DNA of 64,000 bases, from contig CAVRGJ010000001.1 of assembly GCA_963720705.1 (NCBI GenBank), positions 248,001-312,000 of the forward strand, read 5' to 3'. Positions 16,491 through 25,443 of the stretch are shown here, one piece after another. Numbering within the stretch: position 1 is the stretch's first letter; each line of letters starts with the position of its first letter. The notes under the pieces are model-generated. The model saw nothing but the letters and a program-made list of their open reading frames with translations, ran no database searches and had not been told where the DNA came from. The position numbers and the translations under genes are program-made. Origin of the DNA: DASWJZ01 sp963720705. GTDB lineage: Bacteria; Pseudomonadota; Alphaproteobacteria; Rhizobiales; Afifellaceae.

Positions 16491-17930
16491 CTCTGAAGCC
16501 TGCGGCGCGATGCGAAACACCTTCATGTCGTGCTCGACGCCGCGCAGACTGGCGGTCTCCGCTTCGACCTGCAGCGCGGCAATCTGCTCCTGCACGCCGC
16601 CCGAGCCGTAGACGTCCTCGCTGAGGAATATCTCGTCGGCATCGGCCAGCCCCTGCACGCGCGCGGCGATGTTCACCGTCTGCCCGAAATAATCGAGCCG
16701 GTCGTTGAGCGTGACGGCGATGGCCGCCCCCTTGTGCACGCCGATCTTCAGGATCAGCGCCTTGTCGGGCTGGCGCCGATTGAACGCGGCGATCTCGCTG
16801 CGCATGTCGAGCGCCGCGCCGACGGCGTCGGACGGATCGAGGAAGGCGGCCATCACCGCGTCGCCGATCGTCTTGATGACCGCGCCGTGATGCTCGGCCG
16901 TGACGCGCTGCAATTGCTCGAAATGCTGCTGGACGAGCGAGAAAGCGTTCAAATCGCCGATGCGATCGTAGAGCGCGGTCGAGCCCTTCAGGTCGGTGAA
17001 GAGCAGCGCGATGTCCTTGACGCCGATTCCCTCGTTTCCGCCGATCACCTCGAAGCGGAAGAGATCGCGAAACGTCTGCGTCGTCAGGAGCCGCTTGCCG
17101 GAGAGGAAGGGCGCGAAGTGAAGCGTCGGCGGGCGGTCGATGCCCGGCGGCAACACGAGGATCTGAAGCGGGAACCGCTTCGTCGCCACGCTCGCGAACT
17201 CGAACGTGACCTTGCCCGGCGCGATCGTCGCTTCGGCGGGATCGCAGGCATTATCCTCGCAGCGGATCTTGAGCGTCTGCTCCGCCGGCGGGCGCGCCTG
17301 ATCGATGAAGAACAGGAAACCGGCGTCGCAGTCGACGCTCGAGCCGCGCAGCGCTCCTCCCGCGGCGTCGACGTGCAAAGTGGTCGTCTGCCCCGGCTCG
17401 ATGAAAGCGAGGCCGCCGGTTATGTGCTGCTGCACGTCGCGGAACGGCACGCCATCCGGTATCAGCCCCTCCGGCGCCGAGCGATAGTGATAGACGTAGT
17501 CCTCGACGGAGAGGGTTTCGGGATGGTGGAAGGCCGTGTCCCTGATCGCCGGATTGATGGTGAAGCTGACCGCGATCATGTCGTCGAGCGCCGCGACTAG
17601 ATCGACGTGGCAGCTCGTGCAGCGGCAATGGCTCTGCAAATTCTTCAGCGCGCGAAAGCTCTCGATGACACAGGAGCAGATCGGGCAAAGCAGGATCCAA
17701 TTCATCTGGAAGAGCCCGACCGCGGTGGCATGCAGGAAAAGGTCGATCGCCTCCTCCTCGCCAATCCCCTTCTCCGCCGCAAAATGCGCGGGATTGATGC
17801 GCAGCAGCGCCGCGTCGTCGGCGGAGCGGATGTGCGATTCAAGCTTGGAGACGACGCGCGGACTCCAGGCTCGCGCGGTCTCAAGCGCCGCAAGTGCTTC
17901 GTCGAGAAGCTTCTCGTTGATGGTCGCCAT
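16473..17930 (-). CDS. Class III adenylate/guanylate cyclase with DUF5939-like N-terminus
   Basis: This 485-residue protein has no membrane segment. The cyclase domain occupies about residues 300-475. The first metal aspartate is in LFTDLKGSTALY (about 308), the second in KTIGDAVMAAF (about 353), and a GQTVNIAARVQ motif follows (about 415). The key catalytic positions look intact, so an active cyclase is likely; ATP versus GTP use is not decided. The N-terminal 290 residues resemble the DUF5939 regulatory part of similar rhizobial cyclases. They contain a six-cysteine cluster, CPICSC near 80 and CRCTSC near 103, suggestive of zinc binding. GGGAGGGGG precedes the ATG. Confidence 0.85.
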   Translation of the reverse strand: MATINEKLLDEALAALETARAWSPRVVSKLESHIRSADDAALLRINPAHFAAEKGIGEEEAIDLFLHATAVGLFQMNWILLCPICSCVIESFRALKNLQSHCRCTSCHVDLVAALDDMIAVSFTINPAIRDTAFHHPETLSVEDYVYHYRSAPEGLIPDGVPFRDVQQHITGGLAFIEPGQTTTLHVDAAGGALRGSSVDCDAGFLFFIDQARPPAEQTLKIRCEDNACDPAEATIAPGKVTFEFASVATKRFPLQILVLPPGIDRPPTLHFAPFLSGKRLLTTQTFRDLFRFEVIGGNEGIGVKDIALLFTDLKGSTALYDRIGDLNAFSLVQQHFEQLQRVTAEHHGAVIKTIGDAVMAAFLDPSDAVGAALDMRSEIAAFNRRQPDKALILKIGVHKGAAIAVTLNDRLDYFGQTVNIAARVQGLADADEIFLSEDVYGSGGVQEQIAALQVEAETASLRGVEHDMKVFRIAPQASELAPVT

Positions 17931-18027
17931 GCCCCCTCCCCGGGAGGAAACGCCGGTTGCACAGCCTAGCAGGAAACCCGACCGGCCGCGAACTGAAGCC
18001 TTCTACGGCAGCGGCCAACGTTCGGTT

Positions 18028-19839
18028 TCAGCGGCGGCCGAAAAGCCGCTCCACGTCGGCGAGCTTCAGTTCCACATAGGTCGGGCGGCCGTGGTTGCAC
18101 TGGCCGGATTGCGGCGTCGCTTCCATCTCGCGCAGCAGCGCGTCCATTTCCTCCGGCTTCAGCTTTCGGCCAGAGCGCACCGAACCGTAACAGGCCATGG
18201 TCGCGGCGACATGGTCGAGGCGCTCCGAAAGCCGCGTCGAGGCATCCCATTCGGCGAGGTCGTCGGCGATATCACGGATAAGGGCCGCAGCATCGATCTC
18301 GCCAAGCATGGCCGGCGTTTCGGTGACGGCGACGGCGCCCGGCCCGAAGGCTTCGAGTGCAAGCCCGACCTCGGCGAGTTCGTCGGCGCGCGCGACGAGC
18401 CGCGCCACGTCGTCGGCGGGAAGCTCGACCACCTCCGGGATAAGAAGCATCTGGCGCGGGATCGTGCGGCCAGCGAGCGCCGCCTTCAGGCGCTCGTAGA
18501 CGATCCGCTCGTGCGCCGCGTGCTGGTCGACGATGACAAGACCATCATTCGTCTGCGCGACGATGTAGTTCTCGTGGAGTTGCGCGCGCGCCGCGCCGAG
18601 CGGACGCGAGAGCATGTCCGGGTCGGGCGCGGACAGCGTCGCGCGGGCATCGGCGGACGGCCGGTCGATCACGGCGAAGCCCGCCTGCGCGGCTTCCGCG
18701 AATCCGGAGGGCGCGGCCCAGCCCTGCCACCCGCCGTTTCCATTCGAGGCGGGTTGCGCATATCCCCCCTCGCCTGCGCGCGGAGCTTCCGGCCGGAACG
18801 CCGCGAGCGTGTCGTCGCCAACGCTTCGCGCGGCGCGGAAGCCGTGTGCGGCGAGCGCGTCGCGGAGCGCGCCGACGATGAGACCGCGCACCAGACCGGA
18901 ATCGCGGAAGCGCACTTCGAGCTTTGCCGGATGCACGTTCACATCGAACTCCGCCGCATCGAGGTCGAGGAAGAGGACGGCGACGGGGAAGCGATCGCGC
19001 GCAAGCACGTCGGCATAGGCGGCGCGGAGCGCGCCGGCGAGAAGCGGATCGCGAAGCGGGCGGCCGTTCACGAACAGGAACTGGCTGAGCGAGTTGGCGC
19101 GGTTGAAGGTCGGGAGCCCGACGCGCCCGGTGAGGCGCACGCCTTCGCGCATGGCGTCGATCGGCATGGAATCGGCGAGGAACGCCGCGCCGACCACCTC
19201 CTCCATGCGCGCTTCCAGCGCCTCCTCCCCGCTCTGCGGAGCGAAATCGAGCGGCTGGCGGTCGGGGCCGGCAAGCGCGAAGCCGACGTCCGGATGCGCG
19301 AGCGCGAGCCGCCGCACCACCTCGGCGACGGCGTTCGCCTCGGCGCGATCGCTGCGCAGAAACTTGAGACGCGCCGGCACGGCAAAGAAGAGGTCGCTGA
19401 CTTCGATCTGCGTTCCGGCGTCGCGGCTCGCCGGCGCAACCTCGCCGATCCGGCCGCCTTCGACCTCGATCTCCCAGGCGTGCGCCTCGTCCGCGTGCCG
19501 CGACCGAAGCTTCAGCCGCGCCACCGCCCCGATCGAGGCGAGCGCCTCGCCGCGGAAGCCGAGCGTCGCGATCTCCGCGAGATCGTCGCCGGGAAGCTTC
19601 GAGGTGCAATGCCTCGCTACGGCGAGCGCTAGATCAGCGCGGCGCATGCCGGAGCCGTCGTCGGTGACGCGGATCAGGCTCTTGCCGCCGCCGGCGGTGA
19701 CGATCTCGATCCGTCGTGCGCCCGCGTCGAGCGCGTTCTCCACGAGCTCCTTCACGACGCTCGCCGGCCGCTCCACCACTTCGCCGGCGGCAATGCGGTT
19801 GATCAGATGGTCAGGGAGGCGGCGAATCGTCACGCGCAC
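18028..19839 (-). CDS. mutL: DNA mismatch repair protein MutL
   Basis: MutL couples mismatch recognition by MutS to strand removal. The 603-residue protein has the GHKL ATPase motifs RIAAGEVVERPASVVKEL, DDGSGM and TLGFRGEAL (about 95). The C-terminal dimerisation domain carries the endonuclease motif DQHAAHERIVYE (about 436) and QCNHGRPT (about 580). The intact endonuclease motif fits an organism without MutH. A variable Ala/Gly/Pro-rich linker joins the halves. It stands alone between the cyclase and a lipoprotein gene. Confidence 0.97.
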   Translation of the reverse strand: MRVTIRRLPDHLINRIAAGEVVERPASVVKELVENALDAGARRIEIVTAGGGKSLIRVTDDGSGMRRADLALAVARHCTSKLPGDDLAEIATLGFRGEALASIGAVARLKLRSRHADEAHAWEIEVEGGRIGEVAPASRDAGTQIEVSDLFFAVPARLKFLRSDRAEANAVAEVVRRLALAHPDVGFALAGPDRQPLDFAPQSGEEALEARMEEVVGAAFLADSMPIDAMREGVRLTGRVGLPTFNRANSLSQFLFVNGRPLRDPLLAGALRAAYADVLARDRFPVAVLFLDLDAAEFDVNVHPAKLEVRFRDSGLVRGLIVGALRDALAAHGFRAARSVGDDTLAAFRPEAPRAGEGGYAQPASNGNGGWQGWAAPSGFAEAAQAGFAVIDRPSADARATLSAPDPDMLSRPLGAARAQLHENYIVAQTNDGLVIVDQHAAHERIVYERLKAALAGRTIPRQMLLIPEVVELPADDVARLVARADELAEVGLALEAFGPGAVAVTETPAMLGEIDAAALIRDIADDLAEWDASTRLSERLDHVAATMACYGSVRSGRKLKPEEMDALLREMEATPQSGQCNHGRPTYVELKLADVERLFGRR

Positions 19840-19920
19840 GACCTGGGCTTAAGCCGAATCGCGCCGGACTCTCACGCAAAGACGACGCTCGGGAAAGCCT
19901 AAGAGCACGTCCTTCGAGCA

Positions 19921-20556
19921 CTATGAGCCAGGGAAGAGGCGCCGCCAGAAGCCCCGCTTCTTCCCAACGCCCTCGTATTCGGTCGGTGCGGTGTCCGTCG
20001 GCTGTTCATAGCCCAGCGGCGGATCGGTCAGGTATCTCCGCTCGTTGGGATTGTAGCCGTTCGCATCGGCGAGCGCCTTGTCGAACGTGGCGTGCTGCTG
20101 CCGCGACTGACGGATGAATTCATAGGTCGCCTGGCGGTCCACGTCGTTGTCGCTGCGCGGGCCCGGCGTCGTGGCGCCGCCCGGCAGGAGACCCGCCAAT
20201 GGACGGGTCTGCTTGTATTGCTCTCGCGCCGTCGCTCCGGAGAAGTCCTCCCCAGAGGCCGCACTCGCCAACACCGGCTGATTGGGATCGGCAGGCCAAT
20301 TCGGGTCGGTGGCAGCCGCGGCCTCGGCCGGTGGCGGAAGCGCGTCGCTCGGCGGCATGACGAGCGGGGCGCGCGGCTCGTAGTCGATCTTATTCTTCTT
20401 CGGCTTGGTAACCAGACCGCCGGTCACCTCGTGAAGAAGCGCAAGCTCCGGCGCCTCGCCGGTGCCGTAGGTCGAGGTCATCGCGCAGCCGCCGAGCGCG
20501 AGCGGCGCCGCCAGGACGGTGAAGATCAGAGAACTTGAGACTCCCCGGCGCCCCAT
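19921..20556 (-). CDS. Putative lipoprotein, DUF3035-like
   Basis: This 211-residue exported protein has a type II signal ending in a lipobox (LALGGC, cysteine near residue 23), so it should be lipid-anchored. The mature part is low in hydrophobicity and rich in Pro and Asn. The segment EPRAPLVMPPSDALPPP resembles the proline-rich opening of DUF3035 proteins, which lie next to lspA in other alphaproteobacteria, but the match is partial. ATG 20556 is used; a TTG two codons upstream also exists. It follows lspA on the same strand after 91 bases. Function is unknown. Confidence 0.65.
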   Translation of the reverse strand: MGRRGVSSSLIFTVLAAPLALGGCAMTSTYGTGEAPELALLHEVTGGLVTKPKKNKIDYEPRAPLVMPPSDALPPPAEAAAATDPNWPADPNQPVLASAASGEDFSGATAREQYKQTRPLAGLLPGGATTPGPRSDNDVDRQATYEFIRQSRQQHATFDKALADANGYNPNERRYLTDPPLGYEQPTDTAPTEYEGVGKKRGFWRRLFPGS

Positions 20557-20647
20557 GACCAAACCCTTCGAATCCCGAATTCTATAGCATCAACGATCGG
20601 GGATCGCGACCTCCGACAGTCGGCGGGTGCCCTTGGCCCCGCAATTC

Positions 20648-21145
20648 TCACGGCTCCGTGGCGATTTCGGGGCGCTCCAGCGCCCAAGCGAGCACCAACC
20701 CGATCGCCCCTGCCACAATCCAAGCGTCGGCAAGGTTAAACACATACCATTCGAAGGCGCCAACGTGGAAAAGGAAGAAATCCGCCACTGCCCCGTAGGC
20801 GAGGCGGTCGATCACATTGGAAATGGCGCCGCCAATGACGAGGCCGAGCGAGAGGGCCGCGAGCCTGCCCTTGGTGACCCATAGCCACCAGGAGAAAAGC
20901 CCCGCGCCGACGATCCCAAGCCCCGTGAGCAGCCAGCGACCGAGTGCGCCGTCTTGCGTCAGGAGTCCGTAGCTCACGCCGCGGTTCCACACCAACACGA
21001 GATCGAGGAACGGGGTGAGCGTCACCCGACCCTTGGCCTCGATGTCAAACGGAAAGAGCAACCAGAGCTTCACCGCCTGGTCGACCAGGAGGCCGAGCAG
21101 CGCGACCGTGAAGCCGACGGCGCGGGTGCGCCGCGCATTGCTCAT
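20648..21145 (-). CDS. lspA: Lipoprotein signal peptidase
   Basis: LspA cleaves the signal peptide of prolipoproteins in the inner membrane. The 165-residue protein has four membrane helices and both catalytic aspartates: GGAISNVIDRL and FNLADAWI. The start ATG 21145 overlaps the ileS stop as ATGA, so translation is coupled. The ileS-lspA order is conserved in proteobacteria. A putative lipoprotein, its own kind of substrate, lies directly downstream. Confidence 0.96.
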   Translation of the reverse strand: MSNARRTRAVGFTVALLGLLVDQAVKLWLLFPFDIEAKGRVTLTPFLDLVLVWNRGVSYGLLTQDGALGRWLLTGLGIVGAGLFSWWLWVTKGRLAALSLGLVIGGAISNVIDRLAYGAVADFFLFHVGAFEWYVFNLADAWIVAGAIGLVLAWALERPEIATEP

Positions 21146-24105
21146 TCGGCAGCCTGCCTCGCGGCATCGTATTCGCGCAGCGCCGCGGCGTCGCGAAGCG
21201 TGACGTCGGGATAGTCGGGGTCGGTGCCGACCTCGTCGGAATATTTCCACGAGCGCGCGCATTTCCTTCCCGACGCGGGTTCGATCACAACCGCAGCGGC
21301 AGCCTCCTGCTGAAGCCGGAAAGCACCCTCGGGGGCTTCCTCAAGCGGCCTCACCGCGAAGCCCGAGGTGATCGCCACCTCGGCCATGTCGACACCGTCG
21401 AGTGAAGCGAGAAGCTCGAGATCGGAGACGAAGAGCACGGCGCGCGCCTCGAGCGACGCCCCGATCTCCTTCTTCACCCGCGCTTCCTCAAGCGCGCCGA
21501 GGATGACGCGACGAAGGCGCAGCACCGTCTCCCACTTCGCTTCGAGCGCTTCGTCGCGCCACTTCTCCGGCACCGCGCGGAAAAGCTTCAGATGCACGGT
21601 GTCGGAACCGCCGTGGCGCTCGCCCCAGGCCTCGTCACAGGTGAAGGGAATCATCGGTGCGAGCCAGCGCACCAGGCAATCGAAGAGAATATCGATGACG
21701 GTCAGCGCCGCGTGCCGCGGCTTCGACGAAGCAGGATCGCAATAGAGGCGGTCCTTGCGGACGTCGAAGTAGAAGGCGGATAGATCGTTGGTCATGAAGG
21801 TGAAGAGCGCGAAATAGATGCGCTTGAAGTCGAACGCTTCGTAGGCCTCGCGCACGAGCGCGTCGAGCCGCGCAAGCTCCGAAAGCATCAGCCGCTCAAG
21901 CTCAGGCATGTCGGCCTCGGCGACGCGATGCTCGGAACGAAAATGCGCGAGCGAGCCGAGCATCCAGCGCACCGTGTTTCGAAGCTTGCGATAAGAATCG
22001 ACGTTGGTCTTGATGATCTCCGGGCCGATCCGGAGGTCCTCGGCGTAGTCGGAGGAGACCACCCAGAGGCGCAAGATATCGGCGCCCGACTGCTCGATCA
22101 CCTGCTGCGGCGTCACCTGGTTGCCGAGCGACTTCGACATCTTGCGCCCGTCCTCGGCCATGACGAAGCCGTGCGTCAGCACCGCATCATAGGGCGCGCG
22201 GCCGCGCGTGCCGCAGCTTTCCAAGAGCGACGAATGAAACCAGCCGCGATGCTGGTCGGAGCCTTCGAGGTAGAGCGAGGCCGGCCATTTCAGGTCCGCC
22301 CGCTCCTCCAGCACGAAAGCGTGGGTGGAGCCTGAGTCGAACCAAACGTCGAGAATGTCGTCGACCTTCTCCCACTCGGCCGCGTCGTAGGAATTGCCGA
22401 GGAAACGCTTCTTGGCGCCGTCCTTGAACCAGGCGTCGGCGCCCTCCTCGCGGAAGGCGTCGACGATGCGGGCATTGACCGCCTCGTCGAGGAGGACCTC
22501 GCCTGTGTCAGGCTTGACGAAGACGGCGATCGGCACGCCCCACGCGCGCTGGCGCGACACCACCCAGTCGGGGCGGTTCTCGATCATGCCGCGCAGACGG
22601 TTCTGCCCAGCCGCCGGCACGAAGCGCGTCTCCGCAATCGCCTTCAGCGCACGCGCGCGCAGCGTATCGCCCTTCCGCGCGATATCGCGGTCCATGTGGA
22701 TGAACCATTGCGGCGTGTTGCGGAAGATCACCGGCTTCTTGGAGCGCCAGGAGTGCGGGTACTGGTGCTTCAGGCGGCCGCGCGCGATCAGCATCCCCGC
22801 TTTGGCGAGCGCGTCGATCACGGCCGCATTGGCGTCGCCCTTCTCGCCGGCGTCGGTGATGACTTGGCGCCCTTCGAAGCCCGGCGCGTCTGACGTGAAG
22901 CGGCCGTCGGCGTCAACCGTGTAGGGGATCGTCGTGTCGACGCCGCTCTCCGCAAGCTCGCGCCGATGCTCCATCCAAAGGTCGAAGTCCTCGCGGCCGT
23001 GGCCGGGCGCGGTGTGCACGAAACCGGTGCCGGCATCCTCGGTGACGTGCTCGCCGGCAAGAAGCGGCACATCGAACTGGTAGCCGCCAAGCCCGGCGTG
23101 CTTCAGCGGGTGCGTCAGGACGAGCGTCTCGAAATCCTCCGCCGGAACCGCCGCGAGCCGCTCGAAGCTTTCGACGCGCGCCTGTTTCATCACATCGGCG
23201 GCAAGCGAGTCGGCGAGTACGTAGCGGTCGCCCACCTTCGCCCAATTCCCCTCCGATGCGGCGCTGACCTCATAGAGGCCGTATGCGATCTTAGGCGAAT
23301 AGCTGACCGCCCGGTTCCCCGGAATCGTCCACGGCGTCGTCGTCCAGATCACGACCGAGGCGCCGCGCAGCGTCCGCGGTCCGGAGGCGACGGGGAACTT
23401 CACCCAGACGGTGTCGGACGTGTAGTCCTGATACTCGACCTCGGCTTCGGCGAGCGCCGTCTTCTCCACGACCGACCACATCACCGGCTTCGAGCCGCGA
23501 TAGAGCTGATCCGACATCGCGAACTTCATCAGCTCCGCGGCGATCGTCGCCTCGGCGTCGTTCGACATCGTCGTGTAGGGATTGTCGAAATCGCCGATGA
23601 CGCCGATCCGCTTGAACTCCTCCGCCTGCACGGCCATCCAATGCTTGGCGAATTCACGGCATTCCTGGCGGAACTCGTTGATCGGCACCGCGTCCTTGTT
23701 CTTGCCTTTGGCGCGGTACTCCTCCTCGATCTTCCACTCGATCGGCAGGCCGTGACAGTCCCAGCCCGGCACGTAGTTCGAATCGTAGCCGAGCATCTGG
23801 TGCGAGCGCACGACCACGTCCTTCAGGATCTTGTTCAGCCCCGTGCCGATGTGGATGTGGCCGTTCGCGTAGGGCGGGCCGTCGTGCAGGACATACTTCT
23901 CGCGCCCTTTCGCTTGCTCGCGCTGGCGGCGGTAGAGGTCCATCGCGTCCCATCGCTTGCGGATCTCCGGCTCGCGCTGCGGCAGCCCGGCGCGCATCGG
24001 GAAATCCGTCTTCGGCAGGAACAGCGTTTCGGAATAGTCGCGGCCTTTGTCCGCTTGGGAGGACTTGGCGTTGGATCGTGAGGAGGCGGCCTTCTTGTCG
24101 CTCAT
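21142..24105 (-). CDS. ileS: Isoleucyl-tRNA synthetase
   Basis: This class Ia synthetase charges tRNA-Ile and is essential. The 987-residue protein has the HIGH-box variant PPYANGHIHIGTGLNK (about 82), the editing domain with WTTTPWTIPGNRA, the KMSKSLGN loop (about 653), and an anticodon-binding tail. The C-terminal zinc-ribbon cysteines of some IleS forms are reduced (one KCARSWK motif is visible). ATG 24105 is preferred over an in-frame start 18 codons upstream because the family begins near MSDKKAASS. It is followed by lspA with coupled translation. Confidence 0.96.
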   Translation of the reverse strand: MSDKKAASSRSNAKSSQADKGRDYSETLFLPKTDFPMRAGLPQREPEIRKRWDAMDLYRRQREQAKGREKYVLHDGPPYANGHIHIGTGLNKILKDVVVRSHQMLGYDSNYVPGWDCHGLPIEWKIEEEYRAKGKNKDAVPINEFRQECREFAKHWMAVQAEEFKRIGVIGDFDNPYTTMSNDAEATIAAELMKFAMSDQLYRGSKPVMWSVVEKTALAEAEVEYQDYTSDTVWVKFPVASGPRTLRGASVVIWTTTPWTIPGNRAVSYSPKIAYGLYEVSAASEGNWAKVGDRYVLADSLAADVMKQARVESFERLAAVPAEDFETLVLTHPLKHAGLGGYQFDVPLLAGEHVTEDAGTGFVHTAPGHGREDFDLWMEHRRELAESGVDTTIPYTVDADGRFTSDAPGFEGRQVITDAGEKGDANAAVIDALAKAGMLIARGRLKHQYPHSWRSKKPVIFRNTPQWFIHMDRDIARKGDTLRARALKAIAETRFVPAAGQNRLRGMIENRPDWVVSRQRAWGVPIAVFVKPDTGEVLLDEAVNARIVDAFREEGADAWFKDGAKKRFLGNSYDAAEWEKVDDILDVWFDSGSTHAFVLEERADLKWPASLYLEGSDQHRGWFHSSLLESCGTRGRAPYDAVLTHGFVMAEDGRKMSKSLGNQVTPQQVIEQSGADILRLWVVSSDYAEDLRIGPEIIKTNVDSYRKLRNTVRWMLGSLAHFRSEHRVAEADMPELERLMLSELARLDALVREAYEAFDFKRIYFALFTFMTNDLSAFYFDVRKDRLYCDPASSKPRHAALTVIDILFDCLVRWLAPMIPFTCDEAWGERHGGSDTVHLKLFRAVPEKWRDEALEAKWETVLRLRRVILGALEEARVKKEIGASLEARAVLFVSDLELLASLDGVDMAEVAITSGFAVRPLEEAPEGAFRLQQEAAAAVVIEPASGRKCARSWKYSDEVGTDPDYPDVTLRDAAALREYDAARQAAE

Positions 24106-24309
24106 CGTGTGGCCTTCAAGGCTCGAAATCTGCTGGTCGAGGGTGCCGATCGGGAACAAAGGCCGAGGGCGGCCTTCCCGGCCCCGTCAAAGCGAGGCCG
24201 GGTAAATAATTCGCAGTATTGGCGATGAAAAGGGCGTCATGTGGCCGGTTCTTAGCGGAGGGCGGGCGGCAAGTGAAGGCGGTCTGCCCAATCGTCTCCT
24301 CCTGCGCCC

Positions 24310-24338
24310 TGGACAGAGAGCCAAATGCCCATTATTTA
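24310..24338 (+). promoter_or_regulatory. Sigma-70 type promoter of the antitoxin-toxin pair
   Basis: TGGACA at 24310-24315 and TATTTA at 24333-24338 are separated by exactly 17 bases, a good sigma-70 arrangement for this GC-rich genome. The region is locally AT-rich. The transcript would start within the palindrome at 24339-24354, and the antitoxin ATG lies at 24377. Confidence 0.6.
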
Positions 24339-24354
24339 TGTGCCATATGGCACA
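24339..24354. promoter_or_regulatory. Perfect 16-base palindrome, likely antitoxin operator
   Basis: TGTGCCATATGGCACA reads identically on both strands. It abuts the -10 box at 24333-24338 and ends 22 bases before the antitoxin ATG, so a bound repressor would cover the transcription start. Antitoxins of the Xre/MbcA/ParS group commonly repress their own operon through such palindromes. Binding here is inferred from position and symmetry. Confidence 0.6.
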
Positions 24355-24376
24355 GGTTTGCCGAACGGATATCAAA

Positions 24377-24940
24377 ATGGCGAAAAAGCTCATGCGCGGC
24401 AAAGCCGGGTTGGCGAAGAGAGAGGGTCGGCCGTCCGCGGCGACGTTCGCCCTCCGTGGCGACGACAAACGCGTTCGTGAGTCGGGTATCTATCGGGCCG
24501 AAGATCCGCAGCCACGACAGCGGCGCCGCGGGTTCGACGAGGACACTCATCCTGTCGATCTCGCCGACATCGTGCAGCGCGAGATCGGCAAAGCTTCGAG
24601 CGGCGACCGGGCTGAATTTGCAATACTCGATGATCTGCTCGCTCATGGCTTCAGCCGCGACGAGTTGTTCGACCTCGTTGTGCCGCGCAGAACGTTCGCC
24701 CGACGCAAGCAGGCGAACGACAAGCTCTCTCCAGAGGAATCAGATCGCGCCGTGCGGCTTGCCCGCCTGACCGCGATGGCTGAACGCATCTTCGGGGACG
24801 AGGAAAAAGCCCACCGTTGGATGCGGAAGCCGAGCCCGATGCTCGAAGGCGCAACCCCGCTCTCCCTCCTGAGAAGCGAAAGCAGTGCACAGCTCGTGGA
24901 GCAGGCACTGCACCGCATCGACTACGGCATGTTCGCCTGA
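24377..24940 (+). CDS. Xre/MbcA/ParS-type antitoxin with DUF2384 toxin-binding domain
   Basis: This 187-residue protein ends in a DUF2384-type domain. Helical repeats around VVPRRTFARRKQAN and LSPEESDRAVRLARL are followed by AERIFGDEEKAHRWM, TPLSLLRSESSAQLVEQAL and a terminal RIDYGMFA. The latter part is the element that contacts RES-domain toxins in characterised pairs. The N-terminal 60 residues are basic. ATG 24377 follows the promoter and palindrome; earlier in-frame starts lie upstream of the -10 and are rejected. A RES toxin gene follows 5 bases after the stop. The antitoxin looks intact. Confidence 0.85.
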   Translation: MAKKLMRGKAGLAKREGRPSAATFALRGDDKRVRESGIYRAEDPQPRQRRRGFDEDTHPVDLADIVQREIGKASSGDRAEFAILDDLLAHGFSRDELFDLVVPRRTFARRKQANDKLSPEESDRAVRLARLTAMAERIFGDEEKAHRWMRKPSPMLEGATPLSLLRSESSAQLVEQALHRIDYGMFA

Positions 24941-24945
24941 AGCTC

Positions 24946-25390
24946 GTGCGGGTCTGGCGAATCTCCAATCACATCGACTTGTCGGGACGCGGCGGCGAAC
25001 TGGCGAACGGGCGATGGAACGTGGCCGGCACACCGGTCGTCTACTGCGCCGATCATCCGTCTACCACGCTTCTTGAGATGCTCGTCCGCGTCGACCGTTC
25101 TGACATGCCGTCAAGTTTCCGCCTGCTGGCGATCGATCTTCCCGATTCCTCACCCGTCTTCCGCATTGATCCTGAAGTGCTTCCGGCCAATTGGCGTTTT
25201 GACCTCGACTTCACCCGACGGATGGGGACCGAGCTCCTGAATCGCGCCGAACATCTGATTCGTCCTTGTGCCGTGTGTGATCGTCCCCTTCACCTGGAAC
25301 GCCCTCGTGAACCCGCGCCACCCTGAAATTGCCGGTTGCGCAATCGTTCTCGTTACAGACGCGACATTCGACCCACGCCTGATCCGTTGA
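24946..25390 (+). pseudogene. RES-domain toxin, interrupted by one extra base
   Basis: RES toxins degrade or modify NAD+. From GTG 24946 the frame reads RVWRISNHIDLSGRGGELA, then NGRWNVAGTPVVYCADHP and TTLLEMLVRVD, with the conserved Arg, Tyr and Glu positions. It then drifts into a Pro/Arg-rich tail and stops at 25326. The expected RES C-terminus (VPCVIVPFTWNALVNPRHPE, then TFDPRL) lies in the next frame and stops at 25390. Removing one C near 25264-25265 restores a 147-residue protein of normal length. The conserved Ser of the VPS motif reads as Cys. Either the toxin is mutated or the base is a sequence error. Confidence 0.8.
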
Positions 25391-25443
25391 CGCAATCTCG
25401 ATTGGCTGGCGCTTCCCGCGCGAAGCAGATAGAGGCGCTCGCC

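Noticed and set aside
24239..24376. Longer antitoxin starting at 24239
   Set aside because: This start lies upstream of the promoter-like -35/-10 and of the palindrome, and the extra residues do not resemble the family.
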